From positions 1 to 31,361 of the forward strand of contig DASQSZ010000393.1 of the NCBI GenBank assembly GCA_035642125.1: a DNA stretch of 31,361 nt, given 5' to 3'. Both the position numbers and the translations under genes were made by a program. The notes under the pieces were generated by a model, which did no database searches, was not told where the DNA came from, and saw only the letters and a list, made by a program, of their open reading frames with translations. Shown here piece after piece: positions 8,901-14,624 of the stretch. The stretch's first letter is position 1, and every line of letters begins with the position of its first letter. The DNA is from CALAED01 sp937891035 (GTDB taxonomy: Bacteria; Actinomycetota; Actinomycetes; Streptosporangiales; Streptosporangiaceae).

Positions 8901-9607
8901 ACGGTGTCGCCCCAAAACTCGACGCGCTGCGGATGCTCTTCGGTCGGCGCGAAGACGTCGAGGATGCCGCCGCGCACCGCCACCTCACCGCGCTTTTCGA
9001 CCAGATCGACGCGGCGATAGCCGGCCTCGACCAAGCGGGTCACGACATCGTCCAGCTCGGCCTCGTCGCCGGCGCGCAGCCGTACCGGCTCGAGGTCGGC
9101 GAGGCCGGTCACGAGCGGCTGCAGCACCGCCCGGATGGGGGTGACGACGACGTCCAGCCGCCCGTCCGGAGCGCCGCCGGTGCCGTCGGCGTCGTTGACG
9201 TCGTCGGCGCCGTCTCCGGCCGGGTGGGCGAGCCGTCGCAGCACGGCGAGCCGCTGCCCGACGGTGTCGGAGCGCGGGGACAGCCGTTCGTGCGGCAGCG
9301 TCTCCCACGCGGGGAACAGCGCGACCCGGTCGGAGGCGAGGAGGCTGGTGAGCGCGGCGGTCAAGTCCTCGGCCTCGCGGCCGGTCGCGGTGATCGCCAG
9401 CACGACGCCGCCCGGGCCGCCCCGGCCGCCCCGGTCCGTGGCGGCGGCCGTGACGCGACGCGCGAGGGCGGCGACGAGCAGGGGGCGCAACGCGGGGGGC
9501 GCGATGAGGTCGTAATGCCCAGTCGGCCCCGTGGCGGCGGCGTCGAGGGCGCGCCGCAGCGCAGGGTCGGCGGGGGCAAGGTCAACAAGTCCGGAAAGCG
9601 TCATCAT
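5948..9607 (-). CDS. mfd: Transcription-repair coupling factor Mfd
   Basis: DNA translocase that removes RNA polymerase stalled at lesions and recruits UvrA. The 1219-aa product matches the family's usual length. In order it has a UvrB-homologous N-terminal region including the GGILDVFAP segment (213-221), a CarD-like RNA-polymerase-interacting domain (about 543-600, starting GDYIVHEQHGVGRY), and a superfamily 2 motor with Walker A GDVGYGKT (690-697), DEEQ box (791-794), SATPIPRTLEMGL (817-829) and the motif VI segment RGRVGRGRERAYAYF. A TRCF C-terminal domain follows. Start: two ATG codons lie in tandem at 9607 and 9604, and the first is annotated. The open frame extends about 50 codons farther upstream but that stretch is not Mfd-like. 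The aspartate/glycine-rich insert at about 130-150 is a likely disordered loop. Confidence 0.97.
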   Translation of the reverse strand: MMTLSGLVDLAPADPALRRALDAAATGPTGHYDLIAPPALRPLLVAALARRVTAAATDRGGRGGPGGVVLAITATGREAEDLTAALTSLLASDRVALFPAWETLPHERLSPRSDTVGQRLAVLRRLAHPAGDGADDVNDADGTGGAPDGRLDVVVTPIRAVLQPLVTGLADLEPVRLRAGDEAELDDVVTRLVEAGYRRVDLVEKRGEVAVRGGILDVFAPTEEHPQRVEFWGDTVEEIRYFKAADQRSLEVSQDGLWAPACRELPLTPEVRARAGELAARHPSLAGILDAMAAGDAVEGMEAFSPVLTDEMVLLLDLLPAGAYTMVCDPERIRTRAADLVRTSQEFLEASWVNAAAGGEAPIDLGAAAYKTIDEVRDRAAELGIPWWTATPFTLPGAQPADDAEGHLEVSDADFDDDALTIGARAAETYRGDTARMLADVKGWVHEGWRVVLVTEGHGPAERLAEVVREEGLGATVGALLAPPEPAVVHVAQGRIEHGFVWEATRLAVLTEADLSGQRSSTKDMRRLPSRRRGGIDPLRLTTGDYIVHEQHGVGRYVEMVSRTVQGATREYLVLEYAKGDRLYVPTDQLEEITRYVGGEAPALHRLGGADWQKAKGRARRAVRQSAGELIRLYSARMASPGHAFGPDSPWQRELEDAFPYVETPDQQAAIDEVKSDMRRPVPMDRLICGDVGYGKTEIAVRAAFKAVQDGKQVAVLVPTTLLVQQHMSTFSERFGPFPVVVKPLSRFQSDTEARETMRGLADSTVDIVIGTHRLLSPETRFKDLGLVIVDEEQRFGVEHKEQLKRLRTQVDVLAMSATPIPRTLEMGLTGIREMSTILTPPEERHPILTFVGPYDEKQIAAAVRRELLREGQVFFVHNRVRSIDRVAANLAKLVPEARIATAHGQMNEHQLEQVMVDFWEKNYDVLVATTIVESGLDIPNANTLIVDRADTYGLSQLHQLRGRVGRGRERAYAYFLYPPEAPLTETAHERLVTIAQHTEIGAGMFVAMKDLEIRGAGNILGAEQSGHIAGVGFDLYVRMVGEAVRELRDEGPAETPEVKVELPVDAHIPHEYVPGERLRLEAYKRIAAIEDDDQVLAAHEELKDRYGPLPVALLNLLEVARFRAKARRAGLTDVGIQGNHVRFTPVELPESRQIRLQRLYPKSLLKSQTKTLLVPVPKTAPLGGRPLRDQELLKWCTDLLEALLLPDPVAASSVQGRQ

Positions 9608-9778
9608 CTGCCACTGGTGGAGCGGGCGCGGGGCGAGCGGGCCCGCGCAGGACAAATACCCCGGCGCGGCGGCCACCCGGGGGGCACCGTCAAGCCTACG
9701 CGCCCGCACCGCGTATCGCGGTCCGGGGGTGCGACACGGGCAAAGCCGGATTGCGCACACACTATGCCATCGATCGGC

Positions 9779-9784
9779 TACGCT
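9779..9784 (+). promoter_or_regulatory. Possible -10 element (TACGCT) for a leaderless methyltransferase transcript
   Basis: TACGCT fits the actinobacterial TANNNT -10 consensus and ends 8 nt before the GTG at 9793. This spacing would place transcription start at or next to the start codon. No convincing -35 hexamer or Shine-Dalgarno sequence was seen. Confidence 0.35.
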
Positions 9785-9792
9785 GCGAAGTT

Positions 9793-10512
9793 GTGACCGA
9801 CCTGCGAACCGCGCCGACTCACGACGGGGATCCCTTCGCGCAGCGCGTCCGCGACTACTCCTACCTGCGGCCGCTCCAGCCGATCCACGTGTTGGAGGCC
9901 GGTTGCGGCTGGGGCGGGGGGCTCGATCTGGGCGACCTGGAGCGGCACGTCACCGGGGTCGACCTCGACGAGCCCGCGCTGCGCGCGCACACGCTCAGCC
10001 GATCCGACCTCGACTGCTGGCATCTCGGCGATCTGCGCACGGTGCCGCTGCCGCCGCGCGAGTACGACGTCGTGCACGCGCCGTTCCTCATCGAGCGCAT
10101 TCCTGAGGCCGAGTTGGTGCTCGACCGGTTCGTCGCCGCCCTCAAGCCCGGCGGTCTGTTGCTCGTGCGGCTGCGCGACCGCGCCACCGCGTTCGGCTTC
10201 ATCGACCGGACGCTGCCCGGCTGGCTGCGCGCCCGGGTCGGCGATGCGGTCGGTACTGGCGTCGGCGACGCGGTGTACGAGCCGGTCGCCTCGCGGAAGG
10301 GCATGCGATGGTATTGCATGATGCGCGGTCTGGTGGTCGCCGAAGAGTACGTCTCCACCGACACCGTGGCCGCTTTCGGACGCTGGACCGGCCTGATCGG
10401 CCGGCTCGGCAAGGTGGTCGCCGCCCTGTCCGGCAACCGGCTCACCGCGGACCACAGCGAAGTCACTTTGGTGATCAGCAAGCCCGAGAACCGCTTTGCC
10501 CGGGTGATTTGA
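9793..10512 (+). CDS. Class I SAM-dependent methyltransferase
   Basis: Predicted cytoplasmic methyltransferase of 239 aa. It has the SAM-binding motif I VLEAGCGWGG (33-42), the acidic ribose-binding residue in GVDLDE (D57 or D59), a post-motif segment YDVVHAPFLIERI and ALKPGGLLLVRLR, the typical Methyltransf_11/25 pattern. The acceptor is unknown. It could methylate a sugar or carrier of the polysaccharide made by the following genes, but it could also be an unrelated neighbour. The start is uncertain: GTG at 9793 is preferred because a possible -10 lies at leaderless spacing; a TTG at 9751 in the same frame would add 14 residues. It is divergent from mfd across about 185 bp. Its stop lies 62 bp before the APS kinase fusion. 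Confidence 0.78.
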   Translation: MTDLRTAPTHDGDPFAQRVRDYSYLRPLQPIHVLEAGCGWGGGLDLGDLERHVTGVDLDEPALRAHTLSRSDLDCWHLGDLRTVPLPPREYDVVHAPFLIERIPEAELVLDRFVAALKPGGLLLVRLRDRATAFGFIDRTLPGWLRARVGDAVGTGVGDAVYEPVASRKGMRWYCMMRGLVVAEEYVSTDTVAAFGRWTGLIGRLGKVVAALSGNRLTADHSEVTLVISKPENRFARVI

Positions 10513-10563
10513 CCGACTGTGATGTTACCGTTTCGCCGGAGGATGCCGCTGACCTGGCGAATC

Positions 10564-10568
10564 GGAGG
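10564..10568 (+). promoter_or_regulatory. Ribosome-binding site fixing a TTG start
   Basis: A GGAGG core lies 6 nt upstream of TTG 10575. It decides the start of the sulfurylase-like/APS kinase fusion, since the same frame stays open upstream through part of the methyltransferase gene and has no better-placed start. Confidence 0.7.
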
Positions 10569-10574
10569 CGACGG

Positions 10575-12116
10575 TTGACCGGAGAACCTGGCCTGCCAGG
10601 AGATTATGGCGATGTGCCGGCCTGGACCCCTGGCGAGGCCGAGCTGGCCCATCTCGAGCTGCTGCTGTCCGGGGGCTACGCGCCACTGCGCGGATTCCTC
10701 GGCTCCCGCGACAGCGAGTCCGTGCTGGCGAGCCGGCGGCTCGCCGACGGGACGCCGTGGCCGGTGCCGATCACGCTCGCCGTGCCCGCCGAGCTGGCCG
10801 ACGAACTGGCGGCGCGTCCCGAGCCCGGACGGCGCCTCGTCCTGCAGGACCCCGAGGGCACCCCGCTCGCGCTCGTCGAGGTGACGGAGATCTGGCCGTC
10901 CGGCACGCAGACGCGGGTCGCCGGGCCGGTCACCGCGCTGCGCCCGCCCGCGCACGGCACGTTCCGCGGGCTGCGTCGCCGGCCGGACGAGGTGCGTGCC
11001 GCCAAGTCCGGCGACGGCCTCATGATCGCCGTCCCCGTCCGCGGTCCGCTGCATCGCAAACAGACCGGCCAGCTGCGCCAGATCGCCGAAAAGCTCGGCG
11101 CGACCGTGCTCGTGTTGCCGCTGCTCACCGGCGCGCATCCGGACGGCCTGGTGCGCGCGCTGCTCGCCATCCGCAAGGAGATGCCGGGCGAGGCGCTGAT
11201 CGTGCCGGTGCCACTGGCCGAGCACCCCGACCTCGAACGCGATCTGCTGCTCCGCGCGCACATCGCCGCCGCGTACGGGGCCACCCATCTGTTCCTGCCG
11301 GCGCCGGGGCGCGGTCCGGCCGGCGAGGAGGCGGCCCAGCAACTGGCCGAGCGGCTCGCCGATGAGACGCCGGTCGAGATCGTGGTGCCCGAGCCGTGGG
11401 CCTACGACGATAACGTCGAGGTCTGGCGGCCCAGGGCGCGGATCGAGCCCGATCACGTCCGGGCCGAGACGCTCGATGTGGACGCGATGCTCGACGGCGG
11501 TGAGCCGATCCCGGAGTGGTACACCTTCCCCGCCGTCGCGCGCGAGCTGCGCGCGGCACGACCGCCCCGTGGCGAACGCGGGCTTACGGTGTTCTTCACC
11601 GGCCTGTCCGGGTCCGGCAAGTCCACCATCGCCCGTGGCCTCGCCGACGCGCTGATCGAGCGCGGCGGACGCACCGTCACGCTGCTCGACGGCGATGTCG
11701 TGCGCCGGCTGCTGTCGGCCGGGCTGACGTTCTCCAAGGCCGATCGCGATCTCAACATCCGCCGCATCGGCTACGTCGCCGCCGAGGTCACCAGGCATGG
11801 CGGCCTGGCCATCTGTGCGCCGATCGCGCCGTACGCCGCGACCCGCCGGGAAGTACGCGAGATGGTCGGGGCCGTCGGCGATTTCGTGCTCGTCTACGTG
11901 GCCACCCCGCTGGCCGAGTGCGAGCGCCGCGACCGCAAGGGCCTGTACGCCAAGGCGCGGGCGGGCCTCATCCCAGAGTTCACCGGTGTCTCCGACCCGT
12001 ACGAGCCGCCCGACGACGCCGACCTCGTCCTGGACACCTCCGGCATCGAGCCGGCGGACGCGGTTGCCGCCGTGCTCGACCTGCTGGTCGAAGGCGGCTG
12101 GGTGGCCGCCGGCTGA
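10575..12116 (+). CDS. cysC: APS kinase (CysC) fused to a degenerate ATP-sulfurylase-like N-terminal domain
   Basis: 513-aa fusion in the fungal/Aquifex order (sulfurylase fold, then kinase). The C-terminal APS kinase domain (about 336-510) looks intact: P-loop GLSGSGKST (343-351), LDGDVVR (371-377), NIRRIGYVA (394-402), ICAPIAPY (413-420) and KGLYAKARAG (455-464). It would phosphorylate APS to PAPS. The N-terminal domain keeps the fold markers (LLSGGYAPLRGFLG at 30-43, IPEWYTFPAV at 312-321), but its catalytic motifs are broken. The family's QTRNPxHRxH is PVRGPLHRKQ (154-163), losing Gln, Asn and the second His; the GRDHAG loop is replaced by LPAPGRGP (241-248); and the MRxxGxREA segment is absent. 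I infer little or no ATP sulfurylase activity, which would fall to CysD/CysN encoded at 28924-26695. The remnant could regulate or bind APS. Start TTG is set by GGAGG 6 nt upstream. Confidence 0.9.
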   Translation: MTGEPGLPGDYGDVPAWTPGEAELAHLELLLSGGYAPLRGFLGSRDSESVLASRRLADGTPWPVPITLAVPAELADELAARPEPGRRLVLQDPEGTPLALVEVTEIWPSGTQTRVAGPVTALRPPAHGTFRGLRRRPDEVRAAKSGDGLMIAVPVRGPLHRKQTGQLRQIAEKLGATVLVLPLLTGAHPDGLVRALLAIRKEMPGEALIVPVPLAEHPDLERDLLLRAHIAAAYGATHLFLPAPGRGPAGEEAAQQLAERLADETPVEIVVPEPWAYDDNVEVWRPRARIEPDHVRAETLDVDAMLDGGEPIPEWYTFPAVARELRAARPPRGERGLTVFFTGLSGSGKSTIARGLADALIERGGRTVTLLDGDVVRRLLSAGLTFSKADRDLNIRRIGYVAAEVTRHGGLAICAPIAPYAATRREVREMVGAVGDFVLVYVATPLAECERRDRKGLYAKARAGLIPEFTGVSDPYEPPDDADLVLDTSGIEPADAVAAVLDLLVEGGWVAAG

Positions 12117-12229
12117 CGGCGACCCGCCGGGGGACGACGACGGCGCGACGGCCGGTCGCGACGACGGACAGTAAGGCGATCACCAGTCGGACTGGGCTGG
12201 AAAACACCAAACCGGGCAGAGTGGGGACC

Positions 12230-13213
12230 ATGCACTTTGACTACGCCATGGCGATCGGGTCCTTCCTGGTCGCCATCGTCGTCGGCCTGACCGGCATGGG
12301 CGGCGGCGCCTTGATGACCCCGATGCTGGTCACGTTCTTCGGCGTCTCCCCGCTGGCGGCGGTCTCCAGTGACCTGGTCGCGGCGGCCGTGATGAAACCC
12401 GTCGGCAGCTTCGTGCACTACCGACGCGGCACGGTCCACCTCAGGCTGGTCGGGTGGCTGTGCGTCGGCTCGGTGCCGGCCGCGTTTTGCGGCGTGCTGG
12501 TCGCACAGGCGCTCGGCAGCGGCGAAGACGTCCAATCGGTCATCAAGAAGGCCATGGGCGTGGCGCTGCTCATCGCGGCCGCCGGACTGGCCGCGCGGGC
12601 CTATATGGCGCTGGTCGACCGGACACGGCAGGACGCGGGCGCGCGGCGCACCGCCGCCCCCGGATCGCCCGCCGCGACGGAGCCCCCGCCCATTTCCGTA
12701 CGCCCGATCCCGACTCTGCTGGTCGGAATTATAGGTGGATTGATCGTGGGCATGACGTCCGTCGGCTCCGGCTCGTTGATGATCGTCGCGCTGCTGGCGC
12801 TTTATCCGCGCCTCACCGGCAACCAACTCGTCGGGACCGACTTGCTCCAGGCGGTGCCGCTGGTGATGTCGGCCGCGGTCGGGCACCTGCTGTTCGGTGA
12901 CTTCAAGCTCGAAATCACCGCGGCCCTGCTGGCCGGCTCGATCCCCGGCGTGTACCTCGGCTCCCTCGTGTCCTCGCGCGCGCCCGGCGGGCTGATCCGG
13001 CGGGCACTCGCCTTCGTACTGCTGGCCTCGGCGCTGAAGATGTTCGACGTCGACAACGCGGTCCTCGCCTGGACGCTGGTCGGCGCGCTCGTCCTGAGCT
13101 CGCTGGCCTGGATGGGGCTGCGCCGCAGCAAGGGCCTGCCGGCACTCCCCCGTACCGAACGACGCGCGGCAAAGAGCGCGGCCGAGCGGGAGGCTGCCCG
13201 CAGCGCCAGGTGA
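12230..13213 (+). CDS. TauE/SafE (DUF81) family membrane permease
   Basis: Predicted inner-membrane transporter of 327 aa with two hydrophobic bundles. The first (about 5-122) starts with VVGLTGMGGGALMTPML; the second (about 163-305) has the related IVGMTSVGSGSLMIVAL. This repeat of a glycine-rich motif in two halves is typical of TauE/SafE proteins. A polar, alanine/proline-rich loop (about 127-160) joins the halves and the C terminus is charged. Family members move sulfite, sulfoacetate or other small anions; sulfate uptake for PAPS synthesis is a reasonable inference here because the gene follows cysC directly, but direction and substrate are not determined. ATG 12230 is annotated; a GTG at 12221 in the same frame is an alternative. 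A 113-bp gap precedes it. Confidence 0.88.
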   Translation: MHFDYAMAIGSFLVAIVVGLTGMGGGALMTPMLVTFFGVSPLAAVSSDLVAAAVMKPVGSFVHYRRGTVHLRLVGWLCVGSVPAAFCGVLVAQALGSGEDVQSVIKKAMGVALLIAAAGLAARAYMALVDRTRQDAGARRTAAPGSPAATEPPPISVRPIPTLLVGIIGGLIVGMTSVGSGSLMIVALLALYPRLTGNQLVGTDLLQAVPLVMSAAVGHLLFGDFKLEITAALLAGSIPGVYLGSLVSSRAPGGLIRRALAFVLLASALKMFDVDNAVLAWTLVGALVLSSLAWMGLRRSKGLPALPRTERRAAKSAAEREAARSAR

Positions 13214-13244
13214 CGAAACAGTCGCCGAGCGATGACCCAGCGTG

Positions 13245-13250
13245 TATTTT
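13245..13250 (+). promoter_or_regulatory. Possible -10 element (TATTTT) for a leaderless transcript
   Basis: An AT-only hexamer in very GC-rich surroundings fits TANNNT and ends 6 nt before the ATG at 13257, so transcription would begin at about the start codon. There is no Shine-Dalgarno sequence in the 6-nt spacer. A -35 element is not clear. Confidence 0.4.
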
Positions 13251-13256
13251 GCCGCC

Positions 13257-14444
13257 ATGAGCGAGCGAAACCGCGGCCGGCACGGTCGCCCCCACGGCCT
13301 CGGCGGGCGGCGCGGCATGGTCGCGATCGGGGTCGCGGCCGCCGGCTGTGGCCTCGTCGTCTCCGCGATCGCCTTCGGCCTGCCCGGCGGCCTGGTGTCC
13401 CGCTCCAGGCCGGTGGCGGCGCCACCACCGGTCGTCGTCTCACCGCCGGCGCCTACCCCCGCGTGGACGACGGCGCCGCCTCCCGACCCGCGCGCCCTGT
13501 TGGGGGCGACCCACACGATGCCGGCCACCTGCACGGTGTCGGCGAAGCTGGTGCCCTCCTGTGGCGCCTGGTGGGGGGTGGCACCCGCCTCGTTCACCGA
13601 CACGCCGCGCACTCAGGCACTGCACGACTTCGAACGCAAGATCGGCCGGAACGTCGACATCTACCACGCCTACCATCGCGGCAACGAGATCTTCCCCACC
13701 AAAGAGGAGATCGCGATCGCCAGGGAGCCGGGTAAGCGACGCATCCTGCTGCTGAACTGGAAACCCGACTACGGGCGCTCGTGGGCCTCGGTCGCGGGCG
13801 GCTCCATGGACGGGCAGATCGACCGGCTGTCCGCGCACATCAAGGCGACGTTCCCCGAGAAGTTCTTCATGGTCATCCACCATGAGCCGGAGGAAGAGGT
13901 CCGGCCGACGCCGGGCTCGGGCTTCACCGCCGGCGACTTCCGGAATATGTTCCGCCGCGTGGTCACCCGCTTCCGCGCCAACGGCGTGCGCAACGTCCTG
14001 TTCACCGTCGTGTACATGGGCTTCGACGGATGGGGCAGGCAGCCGTGGTTCGACCGGCTCTACCCGGGCCATGACGTGGTCGACTGGGTGGGCATGGATC
14101 CGTACGCCTCGGCGAAGATGCCCGATTTCGCCCACCTGGTCAACCAGGCCACCAAGCAGGGCCGCGGGTTCCCCGGCTTCTACAAGTGGTCGGCCAAGAT
14201 GGCGCCCGACAAGCCGCTCATGATCGCCGAATGGGGGGTCTTTTCGGCGAGCCCCCACAAGTCAGCCTTCTTCAGGACCGTCGCCGCCCAGTTCAGGCGA
14301 TATCCACGCGTCAAGGCCATGGTCTATTTCGAGACCCCGCGCGGCCCGTTCGCCGGTATCGAGATCGACACGCGTGTCGATTCCAGTGCTGCTACGCTGG
14401 GCGCCTTTCGAAAGCTCAGCAACAATCCGCAATTCATGCCGTAA
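13257..14444 (+). CDS. Secreted or membrane-anchored GH26-like (beta-mannanase family) protein
   Basis: 395-aa protein with an arginine-rich N terminus, one hydrophobic segment (21-45, an anchor or uncleaved signal), a proline-rich linker (50-80) and a TIM-barrel-like catalytic region. The pattern resembles GH26: a glutamate after strand four (IHHEPEEE, E210) as candidate acid/base, and MIAEWGV (E325) as candidate nucleophile, with VDWVGMDPYA (275-284) between them. It would act outside the membrane on a polysaccharide. Given the flanking Wzz, Wzy and sulfotransferase genes, the likely substrate is the polymer of this locus, for trimming, release or length control; this is inference. It is a distant paralogue of the lipoprotein encoded at 24566-23574. 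Two cysteines (92 and 102) could form a disulfide. Start ATG 13257 follows a possible leaderless promoter. Confidence 0.8.
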   Translation: MSERNRGRHGRPHGLGGRRGMVAIGVAAAGCGLVVSAIAFGLPGGLVSRSRPVAAPPPVVVSPPAPTPAWTTAPPPDPRALLGATHTMPATCTVSAKLVPSCGAWWGVAPASFTDTPRTQALHDFERKIGRNVDIYHAYHRGNEIFPTKEEIAIAREPGKRRILLLNWKPDYGRSWASVAGGSMDGQIDRLSAHIKATFPEKFFMVIHHEPEEEVRPTPGSGFTAGDFRNMFRRVVTRFRANGVRNVLFTVVYMGFDGWGRQPWFDRLYPGHDVVDWVGMDPYASAKMPDFAHLVNQATKQGRGFPGFYKWSAKMAPDKPLMIAEWGVFSASPHKSAFFRTVAAQFRRYPRVKAMVYFETPRGPFAGIEIDTRVDSSAATLGAFRKLSNNPQFMP

Positions 14445-14624
14445 GTGACGGTTAGGGCGGTCCGCGATCACGACGAGTAGCGCGCGGTGCCTCGGCGCCA
14501 CCGTCGCGCTCATTCCGGACATCTGACCACACTGGTCTCTGCTGAGCTCCAAGCTGATTTATATTGCTGGGAACGCTCAGGTCAATCTGGTTGCGCAGAG
14601 TCACGAAGAAGGGTCGGAACTCGA
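14445..14624 (+). promoter_or_regulatory. Intergenic region with an AT-rich patch, probable promoter of the wzz-wzy-wzx operon
   Basis: 180 bp between the GH26-like gene and the wzz-like gene. It contains an AT-rich patch around 14557-14572 (GATTTATATTGC) that stands out from its GC-rich surroundings and is a plausible promoter for the following co-oriented genes. I cannot assign -35 and -10 boxes with confidence. An in-frame GTG at 14487 would make this region coding, but the translated product is unlike the Wzz family, so it is left non-coding. Confidence 0.35.

Noticed and set aside
7427..9796. Long plus-strand reading frame (789 codons) opposite mfd
   Set aside because: The opposite strand encodes full-length Mfd with all motifs. 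The plus frame has repetitive Arg/Gly/Val/His-rich composition typical of antisense frames in GC-rich DNA.
10575..11580. Active ATP sulfurylase domain (sat)
   Set aside because: The fold is recognisable but the QTRN/HxxH and GRDHAG motifs are not conserved, so an active-enzyme call is not supported by the sequence.
9861..11798. Minus-strand reading frame (645 codons) opposite the methyltransferase and cysC fusion
   Set aside because: Antisense shadow of two well-supported genes, with no family features.
14487..14624. Possible 46-residue N-terminal extension of the Wzz-like protein from a GTG
   Set aside because: The extra residues are unlike Wzz N termini, and the DNA includes an AT-rich promoter-like patch. 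TTG 14625 places the first membrane segment at the usual distance from the start.
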